Assembly: GCA_022573715.1 (NCBI GenBank)
Contig: JACZTL010000001.1
Coordinates: 186,001-250,000 of the forward strand
Source of the DNA: Bacteroidota bacterium
GTDB lineage: Bacteria > Bacteroidota > Ignavibacteria > Ignavibacteriales > Ignavibacteriaceae
Direction: 5' to 3'
DNA: 64,000 nt
Below, piece by piece: positions 1 through 9,900 of the stretch. Every line of letters starts with the position of its first letter. Position 1 is the first letter of the stretch. A program made the translations under genes and the position numbers. The notes below the pieces were generated by a model that was given only the letters and a program-made list of their open reading frames with translations, made no database searches and had not been told where the DNA came from.

Positions 1-1037
1 AGATCTAATTCCGAATCTGAATTATGTGAAATTGTCTTCCATTTTAATACGAACTGCTCGTCCAAAATAATATTCAATGCTTCAGGTAAAGAATTGGAAA
101 TTTCTTCATCAAATTTTTTCCTCATTGATTTTGTGAATCTGTAAATAACATTAGTGGCTCTAAAATACTCCTGCATAAATTGGGAAAGAGCTTTCGGATT
201 GTTGTACAGATGTTTCACAATTTTTTTCTGATACCTGAATTCAAATCTGTCTGTTTTTTGATCCTCGATAAGATGTAAAATATTTCTGACGTACAAAACC
301 AATTTATAGCTTTCAATCAGGCGTTTACATTCTTGAGAAGTAGTTAATTTATTCTTTTTTAATTGATCTATAAATATTTCTGCTTGAGTAAGTTCGTTTT
401 GCTTGTGCAGCATTGATTTTGTAAAAAGTATATACATCCACTCTACCGTTTGAAAATCTCTTAAACCGCCTGCAGACGTTTTAATGTTTGGCTCCAGAAC
501 TTTCGGTGAATCACCGTATTTTTTATATCGTTTCGCAATATCATTAATCAGCTCGTTAAATAATTTTATTTTTACTTTTTGTGTTATGGCTTTAAATAGC
601 TTGTCTTTCCAATCTTCATAAACCTGTTTTGAACCCAAAAGATGTCTTGTCTCAAAAAATTGTGTAAAAACGTGAAGGTCTTCTCCTAGATATTTTTTAA
701 TATCAGAAAAAAATCTAACAGTATGCGAAACTTCAATACCGTTATCCCAAAACTGTTGAACTAAGTTTACAATATCATTTTCACTTTCGTTTAATGAGTT
801 AGTTATGAAGATAATGTCTATATCCGAGTAAGGTGATAATTCGCGGCGGCTGAAACTTCCGGCTGAAGTTAGTGAAAAATTATATCTTTTCTTCCCGGCA
901 ATTGTTCTGATAAAGCCTTCAACAAGCAGACTGTACTCTAAAGAAAATTTTAAAGAATCTTTTTGATGTAAACCTTGTTCAAAAAGTTTACTCTTCGTAT
1001 TCAAAAATTTTTCTTTATGTTTTTGAGCGTCGGTCAT
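1..1037 (-). CDS. glnD: [Protein-PII] uridylyltransferase-like protein (GlnD family), 3' end outside window
   Basis: The reverse strand stays open from an ATG at 1037 to the window edge (345 complete codons, no stop), so the C-terminus is missing. Residues 60-74 carry a nucleotidyltransferase signature: Gly60-Ser61 followed by the Asp72-x-Asp74 metal pair. Residues 181-197 match the GlnD-specific LEPNIK...GGLRDFQ segment. GlnD enzymes uridylylate PII proteins and use an HD domain to remove the group; that domain and the ACT domains would lie beyond the window. The gene starts two bases after the stop of queF and probably shares its transcript. A DUF294-type nucleotidyltransferase is the alternative, but the GGLRD segment favours GlnD. 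PII control itself is not shown here. Confidence 0.8.
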   Translation of the reverse strand, partial: MTDAQKHKEKFLNTKSKLFEQGLHQKDSLKFSLEYSLLVEGFIRTIAGKKRYNFSLTSAGSFSRRELSPYSDIDIIFITNSLNESENDIVNLVQQFWDNGIEVSHTVRFFSDIKKYLGEDLHVFTQFFETRHLLGSKQVYEDWKDKLFKAITQKVKIKLFNELINDIAKRYKKYGDSPKVLEPNIKTSAGGLRDFQTVEWMYILFTKSMLHKQNELTQAEIFIDQLKKNKLTTSQECKRLIESYKLVLYVRNILHLIEDQKTDRFEFRYQKKIVKHLYNNPKALSQFMQEYFRATNVIYRFTKSMRKKFDEEISNSLPEALNIILDEQFVLKWKTISHNSDSELD

Positions 1038-1039
1038 AA

Positions 1040-1399
1040 TTATTTATTTTCTTTAAAGTATTCTGCTTCAACAGTAGACGCGATACCGCCTCTTACATTA
1101 AAGTCAGCTGTAACAAGCATATATCTCGGTTTGCAAATCTCTACAAGATCGTCAAGAATTTTGTTTGTCACGTTTTCAAAATATATACCGTCATTGCGGT
1201 ATGAATTTAAATAAAATTTTAATGATTTTAATTCAATACACAATTTATCCGGAATATATTCAATTGTAATAGTTGCAAAATCAGGCTGCCCGGTTTTAGG
1301 ACAAACAGATGTAAATTCGGGAGCTTCGTGAATTACAGTGTAATCTCTGTCGGGATAAGAATTATCAAACACTTCTAATAATTTTAATTTTTCGTTCAT
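1040..1399 (-). CDS. queF: NADPH-dependent 7-cyano-7-deazaguanine reductase QueF
   Basis: This 119-residue protein has the length of the short, unimodular QueF enzymes that reduce the nitrile of preQ0 to the amine preQ1 with NADPH in queuosine synthesis. The thioimide-forming cysteine is Cys33 in [11 protein letters not shown], with the conserved Asp at residue 40. The family motif [13 protein letters not shown] follows and then the C-terminal half. It lies 18 bases downstream of queC on the same strand and is followed directly by the glnD-like gene, so the three probably form one operon. With queA at 17.8 kb, three queuosine-pathway genes lie in this window. Confidence 0.95.
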   Translation of the reverse strand: MNEKLKLLEVFDNSYPDRDYTVIHEAPEFTSVCPKTGQPDFATITIEYIPDKLCIELKSLKFYLNSYRNDGIYFENVTNKILDDLVEICKPRYMLVTADFNVRGGIASTVEAEYFKENK

Positions 1400-1417
1400 T
1401 TTTTTGCCTATTAATTT

Positions 1418-2107
1418 TTATGAATAATCCGGTCTTACTTTATATTTTATTGGGTCTTCTTTGTCGGCTTGTTTAAATCCTCTTAGCCTTAAAGCACAGC
1501 TATCACAAACACCACACGCCTCGTCTTCGTTTTGGTAACACGACCAGGTTAGCTCAAGAGGTGTATTTAATTCAAATCCTTTTAATACAATTTCTTTCTT
1601 GGACATATTTATAAGCGGGGTTATTAATTTTATTTTTGTCCCTGGTTTTGTCCCAATATTTACTGCTTTTTCAAACGCATCAAAAAATTCCGGTCTGCAG
1701 TCCGGGTAACCGGAAAAATCCTCATAAACTGCACCCATCAAAACAGCTTCCGCACCGATTACCTCCCCCCAACTTACACAGGCGGAAAGAATATTCCCGT
1801 TACGAAAAGGAATATACGAAGATGGAATTTTATTACTGTTCAATTTGGCTTGTGTTACTTCAATTTTTTCATCTGTTAATGATGAACCGCCTATATTTTT
1901 AAAATGAGGTAAATCAATAACCAGTTTTTCGTCAACATTATAAAAATCTGCAATATCATTAAAAGCTTTCAGTTCTCTTTTCTCAGTTCTTTGCCCGTAG
2001 TTTATGTGAATTAAAGCAAGGTCATAATCTTTAGAGGCTATAGCAGCAGTTACGCAGCTATCCATCCCACCGCTTAAAGCTACAATTGCTGTTCTTCTTT
2101 TTTCCAT
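1418..2107 (-). CDS. queC: 7-cyano-7-deazaguanine synthase QueC
   Basis: QueC converts 7-carboxy-7-deazaguanine to preQ0 using ATP and ammonia in the cytoplasm. The N-terminus holds the PP-loop ATP-binding motif SGGMDS at residues 12-17. Near the C-terminus Cys190, Cys198, Cys201 and Cys204 form the C-x7-C-x2-C-x2-C zinc site typical of the family. The length of 229 residues is normal. It is the first gene of a queC-queF-glnD-like minus-strand run. I looked upstream for a preQ1 riboswitch and saw none, so control is unknown. Confidence 0.96.
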   Translation of the reverse strand: MEKRRTAIVALSGGMDSCVTAAIASKDYDLALIHINYGQRTEKRELKAFNDIADFYNVDEKLVIDLPHFKNIGGSSLTDEKIEVTQAKLNSNKIPSSYIPFRNGNILSACVSWGEVIGAEAVLMGAVYEDFSGYPDCRPEFFDAFEKAVNIGTKPGTKIKLITPLINMSKKEIVLKGFELNTPLELTWSCYQNEDEACGVCDSCALRLRGFKQADKEDPIKYKVRPDYS

Positions 2108-2179
2108 GCTAAAATTTTTTCTGTAAAAATAATGAAATGAACGGTTACATAAAATTATTTGAAAAGATAAGATTTTGAT

Positions 2180-3340
2180 CTACAATTTCTTAGACAACAT
2201 CATAAATATAACAATCACAAAACTAACTACTGAAGAAATAAGAAATGGTACCTCAGCGCCGAACTGATCCCACAAAACACCGGCTAAAAAAGAACCGAGC
2301 ATAATTGCTAAACTTGAGCACATTGTTAAAAGTCCTATTGCGGAGCCTCTAAATTCATCGGGAATTAAATCCGTTACCCAGGCTTTAACAACCCCTTCTG
2401 TTGCTGCGGCATAAATACCGTATAATGCAAACAAAGCCCAAATAATATATACGTTTTCCAAGGTAGCAAAACCGAGATAAACCAACGAAAATATTAAAAG
2501 TCCCCCGGAGTAAATTTTTTTCTTTCCGTATTTATCGGACAATTTACCAAGAGGGTACGAAAGACCTGCATAAACAATATTGTAAAAGACATAACCCAAA
2601 ATTGCCATAGTAGCTGAATCCGAAATTACTTTTGTTTTTAATATTAAAAAAACATCGCTGCTGTTTACCAATGAAAATAACGTTACAATTAAAAGAAGCA
2701 TCTTATATTTTGATGAAGCCGTCTTCCAAAAAACAGAATATCTTTTATCTGATTTTACTGTTGTGTTTATAAAATTATCTTTAACAAATAAAGTCAATGA
2801 GACGGCAATTAAAGACGGGACAAATGCTATTAAAAATATAAGCTTGTAATTGTTGTTAAAGTAATAAAGAAGTCCTATTGCAAGCAATGGACCCACTGCC
2901 GCACCTACCGAATCCAAAGCACGGTGAAAACCAAAAATGGCACCGGTTGTGTTCTTATCAGTATAACTGCCTAAAAGTGCATCACGCGGTGCGGTTCTTA
3001 TTCCCTTTCCGACTCTGTCGCTAGTACGTGATATTACAACCGCTGATATATGAGGAAACAATCCCGGAAGCGGTTTAGCAATCGCTGAAAGTGTGTACCC
3101 AATTTTAACAAATAAAGCGCGTTTGCCTATTTTATCCGATAAATTTCCTACAAATCCTTTTAACACACCTGCAATAATAGATGCGGCTCCTTCTATTGCA
3201 CCAACTACAGACATTGAAGCACCCAAAATTGAAGTTAAGAAAATGGGTATAACCGGATATAACATTTCACTGGCGATATCAGTAAAAAGACTTACGTATG
3301 AAAGTATCTTTACGGGTTTGGGTATTTTATTCTTTGACAC
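2180..3340 (-). CDS. Major facilitator superfamily transporter
   Basis: This is a hydrophobic 386-residue protein with about 12 predicted membrane segments. It carries the motif SDKIGKR in the first cytoplasmic loop, the family-typical DRVGKGIRTAPRDALLG segment near residue 110, and a second SDKYGKKK loop in the C-terminal half, so both halves of the MFS fold are present. Proteins of this subgroup are usually called drug or small-molecule exporters, but the substrate cannot be read from sequence. The start is GTG at 3340 with only a weak ribosome site. It is divergent from tpiA across about 140 bases that must contain both promoters. Confidence 0.85.
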   Translation of the reverse strand: MSKNKIPKPVKILSYVSLFTDIASEMLYPVIPIFLTSILGASMSVVGAIEGAASIIAGVLKGFVGNLSDKIGKRALFVKIGYTLSAIAKPLPGLFPHISAVVISRTSDRVGKGIRTAPRDALLGSYTDKNTTGAIFGFHRALDSVGAAVGPLLAIGLLYYFNNNYKLIFLIAFVPSLIAVSLTLFVKDNFINTTVKSDKRYSVFWKTASSKYKMLLLIVTLFSLVNSSDVFLILKTKVISDSATMAILGYVFYNIVYAGLSYPLGKLSDKYGKKKIYSGGLLIFSLVYLGFATLENVYIIWALFALYGIYAAATEGVVKAWVTDLIPDEFRGSAIGLLTMCSSLAIMLGSFLAGVLWDQFGAEVPFLISSVVSFVIVIFMMLSKKL

Positions 3341-3480
3341 AATCTAAATTTACTTAGATAATTTATTTAAACAAATGTGTGATGAGTATGCATATTTATT
3401 AACATATTTTTTGATTGAACCGGCACTTGTTTGTAAATTAGTTATTATAATTTTAAAAATTGATAAAACAAAAGGATAAA

Positions 3481-4233
3481 ATGCGGAGAAGAATAATTGC
3501 CGGAAACTGGAAAATGCACAACAATTTAAGCGAGTCACAAAACCTTGTTACAAAATTGGTGAACGAATTAAATAATCAAAACATCAACAGGGAGGTAATC
3601 ATTTGTCCTCCTTTCACATCATTAACCGAAGTAAGTAATTTATTAGACGGTACAAAAATAGAACTTGGTGCACAGAATATGCATTTTGAAGATAAAGGTG
3701 CTTTTACGGGAGAAATATCAGCCGATATGCTTAAAAGTGTCGGGTGTAAATATGTAATTCTCGGTCATTCCGAAAGGAGGACTATTTTTGGTGAATCAGA
3801 CGAAATAATAAATAAGAAAATTAAACAAGCGTTAAATGCTGGATTAATTCCTATATTCTGCATGGGCGAAACTCTTGAACAGAGAGAAGATGGAATTACA
3901 AATGACGTTATTAATAACCAGGTGTCGGAAGGAATAAAAGAACTTAGTGAAGAAGATGTTAACAAAATAATCATTGCATATGAGCCTATCTGGGCAATAG
4001 GTACGGGTAAAACCGCTACCCCGGAACAGGCACAGGAAGTTCATAAATTTATTCGTTCTTTATTGAGGGAGAATTTTTCGGAAAATACATCCCAAAATAT
4101 TCCTATTTTATACGGTGGTAGTGTTAAGCCAAATAATGCCGAAGATATACTTGCTAAAGAAGATATTGACGGTGCTTTAGTCGGTGGTGCATGTTTGGAC
4201 ACAGATTCATTTGTAAGCATAATAAAAGCTTAA
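3481..4233 (+). CDS. tpiA: Triosephosphate isomerase
   Basis: The enzyme interconverts dihydroxyacetone phosphate and glyceraldehyde 3-phosphate. All catalytic residues are visible: Lys11 in GNWKMH, His96 in GHSERR, Glu168 in AYEPIWAIGTGKTA, which is followed by the flexible loop 6, and the phosphate-binding GGSVKP and GALVGGA segments near the C-terminus. The length of 250 residues is normal. I start it at ATG 3481, which has AGGA a few bases upstream and gives the canonical N-terminus, rather than at an in-frame codon 21 bases earlier. It opens the plus-strand run leading to the GH2-like gene and smc. Confidence 0.97.
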   Translation: MRRRIIAGNWKMHNNLSESQNLVTKLVNELNNQNINREVIICPPFTSLTEVSNLLDGTKIELGAQNMHFEDKGAFTGEISADMLKSVGCKYVILGHSERRTIFGESDEIINKKIKQALNAGLIPIFCMGETLEQREDGITNDVINNQVSEGIKELSEEDVNKIIIAYEPIWAIGTGKTATPEQAQEVHKFIRSLLRENFSENTSQNIPILYGGSVKPNNAEDILAKEDIDGALVGGACLDTDSFVSIIKA

Positions 4234-4336
4234 ATAATTAACAAATCAAACCATTCGGTGGAAACATCACATTGATTTCCCTTTCCAGCTTTGGTATATT
4301 TATAAGATTAATTTCTACTACTTTTAGGCTTAAAAA

Positions 4337-6919
4337 TTGCAGAAAAGAATTTCTTATTTCATCATTTTCATTACTACATTTTTTTCTCTATCGCTGTCAT
4401 CATTGCTTCAAGCACAAATTATATTTAAGGAACTCCCTTCATATAAATTACCCGTTAATTCTACAGATATATTTGGTATATCACAAACAAGAAGAATAAT
4501 AAATTTAAATGGTGATTGGACAGTAAGGACCTCGGAAAGTAATTCAAAACCGGTAAATGTTTCTGTTCCTTCAGAATTTGACAGTAACGGAAGATTAATT
4601 TTTGAAAAGTCATTCACACTTAATGATGATATAAATAATCACACGTTAATTCTTCACTTCTTAGGTATTAATTATTCTGCTGAATTTTCTATAAATAATA
4701 ATATAATATACAGACACATAGGCGGAACTTTCCCTTTTAGTTTTGAGCTACCGAAGGATATTTTGAAAAGCGGTGCCGATAATACACTTAGGATAAAATT
4801 ATCACACAAACTTTCAGAAGACACAATCCCTCTAAAACAAAGAATATATTTCTCGAAAAACTTCGGCGGTATTTTCAGAGATGTATTTATTTCAATACTG
4901 CCCACCACGTATTTGAGCGACATAAATTTTACATCCATTGTGGATTTTAAAAATAATACAGTACGGCTAAAGTTTTCATCCAAATTTATTTTTAATGATT
5001 TTCGATCGAATGACGACACTTTAACAATTAAAAAAAATTACTCAATAAAAATTAATCTGAAATCATCTGACGGCAGACAAAATATAGTTCTGCCGATTAA
5101 AAGTTTTGAACAGGGACAAAATATCAGTACAATCATTAACAATACTTATAAAATTTCCAATCCTATTGTCTGGTCGCCTGACAAACCGGTTTTTTACAGC
5201 GCAACTATTCAATTGTTAAAAGACAAAGAAATTATTGACGAAGTAAAACAAAAAGTTGCAATACTTTCTATAAAATCCGGTGAAAACGGTTTTGTGGTAA
5301 ATAACCATCAATTCCAAATTAAAGGGGTTACTTATCTGCCATCGTTTAGTGATAGAGGGGAAATGGCAAGTTATGTAGAGATGGAAGACGATATAAGAAT
5401 TATTAAACGTACAGGATTTAATTCTGTAAGATTTTCTAAATCGGTGCCTCATCCATACTTTATGGAACTCTGCAGAAAATATGGGCTATTAGCTTTTATC
5501 GAACTTCCTCTTAATTATATACCACCTCATTTTACAAGTGATATTAATTATTCATCAAATATTGAAGCTTATTTAAATAAATATTTGATGAAATATAAAA
5601 AATATAATGTTGTTGCTGCGTTTGGACTTGGAGGCGGTTATTCCACAGATCAGGATAGTCATAATTCTTTGATATCAAATCTTGCAAACATTGTAAAAAC
5701 AGAAACAAGTTTTTTAACATATGCATCATTTTCAAATTTAAATTTAAAACAAATCAACAATCTTGATTTTTTCGGTATTGAACTTTTTAACAAAACAATT
5801 GTCGATAAAAAAAATGAAATTGAAAAATTAATTAGCACATTGGGCAAAGGGAAAGTTTTTATCAGCGAAGCGACATATACGGTTAATGCGGGACACAGCA
5901 ACGGGTACACCAATCCCTTTACATTTGAAGCACAGGCAAAGTATTTTGAAGATTTAATTTCAGCTTACAAAAAGCCGGTTAACTCTGGATATTTTATAAA
6001 TTCAATGTTTAACTATACCGGTGATTACGCTTCCCTAAGTTCAGGTTATTCCGATAATAATAAGTATAATATCGGTCTTATTGGAATAGACAGAAAATAT
6101 AAAACGTTAGCTTATAAAGTTATTTATTCAAAATTCCATAATACCGAGAAAGTAACCATTCCCATTGGCAGCAAAACAGACCAGGCTCCGATGCTTTTTA
6201 TAGTTTTCGGACTGGTGCTTGCATTAGGGATGGGTGTGCTTGTAAACTCAGGTAAAAAATTCAGAGAAGACTCATCAAGAGCTTTACTCAGACCATATAA
6301 TTTCTTTGCCGATGTCAGGGATCAGAGAATGATATCCGGATTCCATACCGGTTTGCTTGCACTTATTTTATCAGGTACTAGTTCATTGCTTTTAAGCAAT
6401 TTACTCTTTTACTTCAAAACTGATTTTAATTTTGAAAGGCTGCTAATTTCTTTCGGCAGCCCGGGTTTAATTAAAACAATTAGTTTATTATCGTGGAATC
6501 CATTAATGTCTATTATATGGCTTACAATCTGCACCGCAATAGTCATAGTCTTGATAATGGGAATAATTAAATCATTTTCATTATTGATTAAAACAAGGGT
6601 GTATTTTTCAAGTATATATTTTACGGTTATTTGGTCTTTTTTACCTTTAGTTTTAATGATACCTGCAGGAATTATATTGTTTAGATTATTAAATGCTGAG
6701 ATAGCAAATTTAAATATCTATCTTTATATCCTTATTTTTGTGTTCTTTTTGTGGATGATTCACAGAATATTGAAAGGAATTTATGTAATTTTTGATGTTA
6801 ATCCTGGGAGAGTATATTTTTATAGTTTTTTAACATTTATATCAATTTTTGGCGGAATTTTACTATACTATCAATTAAAATATTCACTGTTTTATTTTTT
6901 AGTCTTAATATTCAATTAA
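4337..6919 (+). CDS. Glycoside hydrolase family 2-like protein fused to a multi-pass membrane domain; probably not a normal glycosidase
   Basis: Residues 1-26 are a signal peptide. About 50-195 resemble the GH2 jelly-roll sugar-binding domain (LNGDWTVR, then a GGIFRDVFI segment), about 200-310 an immunoglobulin-like domain, and about 315-610 a GH2 TIM barrel. The usual acid/base motif GNE is replaced by LGGG at residues 431-434, while a candidate nucleophile Glu511 (FISEATY) remains. From about 619 there are roughly six membrane segments, unusual for GH2 enzymes. It could bind sugar at the cell surface rather than cleave it; that is inference. The start is TTG at 4337 with AGG about 8 bases upstream. 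It ends 11 bases before smc. Confidence 0.7.
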   Translation: MQKRISYFIIFITTFFSLSLSSLLQAQIIFKELPSYKLPVNSTDIFGISQTRRIINLNGDWTVRTSESNSKPVNVSVPSEFDSNGRLIFEKSFTLNDDINNHTLILHFLGINYSAEFSINNNIIYRHIGGTFPFSFELPKDILKSGADNTLRIKLSHKLSEDTIPLKQRIYFSKNFGGIFRDVFISILPTTYLSDINFTSIVDFKNNTVRLKFSSKFIFNDFRSNDDTLTIKKNYSIKINLKSSDGRQNIVLPIKSFEQGQNISTIINNTYKISNPIVWSPDKPVFYSATIQLLKDKEIIDEVKQKVAILSIKSGENGFVVNNHQFQIKGVTYLPSFSDRGEMASYVEMEDDIRIIKRTGFNSVRFSKSVPHPYFMELCRKYGLLAFIELPLNYIPPHFTSDINYSSNIEAYLNKYLMKYKKYNVVAAFGLGGGYSTDQDSHNSLISNLANIVKTETSFLTYASFSNLNLKQINNLDFFGIELFNKTIVDKKNEIEKLISTLGKGKVFISEATYTVNAGHSNGYTNPFTFEAQAKYFEDLISAYKKPVNSGYFINSMFNYTGDYASLSSGYSDNNKYNIGLIGIDRKYKTLAYKVIYSKFHNTEKVTIPIGSKTDQAPMLFIVFGLVLALGMGVLVNSGKKFREDSSRALLRPYNFFADVRDQRMISGFHTGLLALILSGTSSLLLSNLLFYFKTDFNFERLLISFGSPGLIKTISLLSWNPLMSIIWLTICTAIVIVLIMGIIKSFSLLIKTRVYFSSIYFTVIWSFLPLVLMIPAGIILFRLLNAEIANLNIYLYILIFVFFLWMIHRILKGIYVIFDVNPGRVYFYSFLTFISIFGGILLYYQLKYSLFYFLVLIFN

Positions 6920-6930
6920 AATAAAAACAA

Positions 6931-9900
6931 TTGCATTTATCAAAATTAGAAATATTTGGTTTTAAGTCTTTTGCTCAAAAGACAGTTATAAATTTTAACC
7001 ACGGTATTACTTCCATTGTGGGGCCCAACGGCTGCGGAAAAACAAATATTGTCGACGCCATAAGATGGTGTCTTGGCGAACAAAGAAGCGGGATTTTAAG
7101 AAGCGACAAAATGGAGAATATTATTTTCAACGGCACCTCAAATAAGAAGCCCATGGGAATGGCTGAAGTATCTCTAACAATCCTAAATGATAAAGGAATT
7201 TTACCTACCGAATATTCCGAAGTTACGATAACACGCAGAATCTTCCGCTCGGGTGAAAGCGAATATCTACTGAATAAAAACATCTGCAGGCTAAAAGATA
7301 TTACAAATCTTTTTATGGATACAGGTATCGGTGCAAATGCTTATTCTGTAATAGAGTTAAAAATGGTTGAAACCATATTAAGCAACAAAGCTGATGAAAG
7401 AAGGACGATGTTCGAAGAAGCTGCCGGTGTCAACAAATATAAACTCCGCAGAAGACTTGCTCTGAGAAAATTAGAAGAAGTAAAATTAGACCTATCAAGA
7501 GTAAATGATATTGTTTCCGAAATTGAAAAGAAAGTTAACTCGCTTAGCAGACAGGCAAAAAAAGCGGAGAGATACACAAATATTTCAGCTACACTACGGG
7601 AACTTGAAATTGATTTTACAGAGAAAAAATTAGCCCTATTTTCAAATCAAAAAGAAGAATCACTTCAAAAGAAAGATTCTAATTTTAAAAGAAGGTTATT
7701 AATTGAGTCGGAAATATCAAAACTTTCCGATGAACTAAAAGGAATTAAATCATCATTAAATGCAATAGAAGACAGTTTACAAAACAAGAGAAACAAAATT
7801 ACTTCGGTAACAGAAAAAATCTATTTCAGTCAAAAACAATTATCCGTTGCAGAAGAAAGACGCAATTCCCTGGAAGATAACATTAACAGATACCATCAAG
7901 AGCTTGAAGAATTAAACCATCAGGCTAGAGAAACGGAAGATTTTATTAAAGATAGCAAAAAGAAAATAGACGACTTTACAGGTTTAATTGAGACTAAACA
8001 AAATGAAAACGAGGAATCAGCAATTTCCGTTAATCTTGCAAAAGAAGAACTAGAAAAGAAAAGAGGGGAACTAAACGCAAAGAACGAAGAACTCCTCACA
8101 AAATTTAAAGAGTTAACAAATAAAGAAAACGATCTGTCTAACATCGAAAAAACTCTTGATGAAAAAAACAAAATGATTGAAGAACGCAACGAAAAGATAT
8201 TGGGGTTAACCAATAAGATTGCTAAAACAGTTGGTTTTATTGAAAAACTTCAAAGTGAAAAAGCTGATGCACAAAAGAATCTTGAAGAAGCAGAAACGGA
8301 ATATTTAAAAGAACAGGAAAGAAAAGACAATTTAGAAAGCAAACTGAACAAACTGAAAAACGAAGAGCTTGATAGAAAAAGCCTCTTAAATTCTATGAAG
8401 GATAAAATAACATTTATCCAAAGTTTAATTGACAATCTTGACGGTGTTTCAAAAGGAGTAAAAGCACTTTTAAGTGATAACAGCTGGACTAAGAAAGAAA
8501 AAAATCTTCTTGCTCAAGTCGGTACATCGGATGAGAAGTATAGATTTGCAATTGAGGCTGCTTTAAGAAATAATCTTAATAATATTTTAATTGAAACTGT
8601 AACTGAATTAAAAGAGGCAATAAATTATTTAAAAACTAATTCGGCGGGTCGTGCTGCTTTTTATCTCGATAATTTTGGACAAAACGGCAAAGAGGATTTT
8701 TGGGGTAAGCTGAATAATTTTACTGTTAATAAAAGAGTTAAAAAAATTCAATCTTCCCCCGGCTTTATCGGGTGGGCAATAGATTATGTAAAAGCAGATA
8801 AAAAGTGGAAAGGTCTATTTGACAGAATTCTCAAAAATACTGCTGTCGTAGATTCTTTGGAAAATATGCTTGAAATGTCATCTAAATTTTCCGGGTTTAG
8901 TTTTGCAACTTTAGACGGTGATTATGTTGATGTTTCCGGACTCGTTGAAAGCGGAAGCTCACCCCAAGCAGATAATACTCTTTTTGGTAGAATGCAATTG
9001 CTTGAAGATTTGAAGAAAGATTTTCCTGTTGAAGAACAAAAATTTAACGAACTCAACAAAAAGGTCGATGAAACAGAGAATGAATTAAACTCGATTGATT
9101 TAAAAATATTTTCAGATAATGGAAGAATCCTTGTAAATGATTTGGCTAATGTAGACAAACAAATCTCTCAGTTTGAATTTGAAAAGAAAAAAGCCAACGA
9201 TGAAATTGAAGCTGCAAGAAAAGATATTCAAATCATGGCACAAAATTCAAATAAACTTGACCAGGAAAAAATTGATCTGCAAGAAATTATAAACACACAA
9301 AAAGAAAGTGGGAAAATTGAGGAAGAATCAAAACTAAATCTGCAAAATGAATTTAAAGAATGCGAAAGTAAGTACGATACTAATCTGAATGAAAAAAATA
9401 ATATAAGAATAGAACTTGAGAAACTGTTGGCTGAAAGAAAGAACGTGGAAAATTCTATCGGACGTGCTCAATCAGCTTTAGATACAATAGACAAAAACAT
9501 TGAAAAGAGAGAATCGGATATTAATTCAGCTACAAACGAAAAAGCAACTCTTTTTAATGTAATAGAACAAAGTCAAAAGGAAGCTGATGAGAATGAAAAT
9601 GTTAAAACAATACTTCAAGATGAAGAAGGAGAAATAAGTTCAAAGTATAAATCAATTCAATTAATTATAAATGGAAAAGAAGACAAACAAAATGATTTAA
9701 GAAAAGAAAGAGAAATATTAACAGAAGAAATTCATAAATCAGATTTAAGATTGAACGAAATTGAAATGAAGATCGAAAATCTTAAAGAACATATTAAAGA
9801 AAATTACTCGTTGTCTTTAGAGAAAAAAGAATTTGATGATCTGGACAGTTTCAACTTTGAAGAAAAAGAAAGTGAAGTTTTAACATTAAAGCAACAAATA

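Noticed and set aside
2108-2179. preQ1 riboswitch upstream of queC
   Set aside because: I searched the short leader for the small H-type pseudoknot with a C-rich loop and A-rich tail and saw no convincing match.
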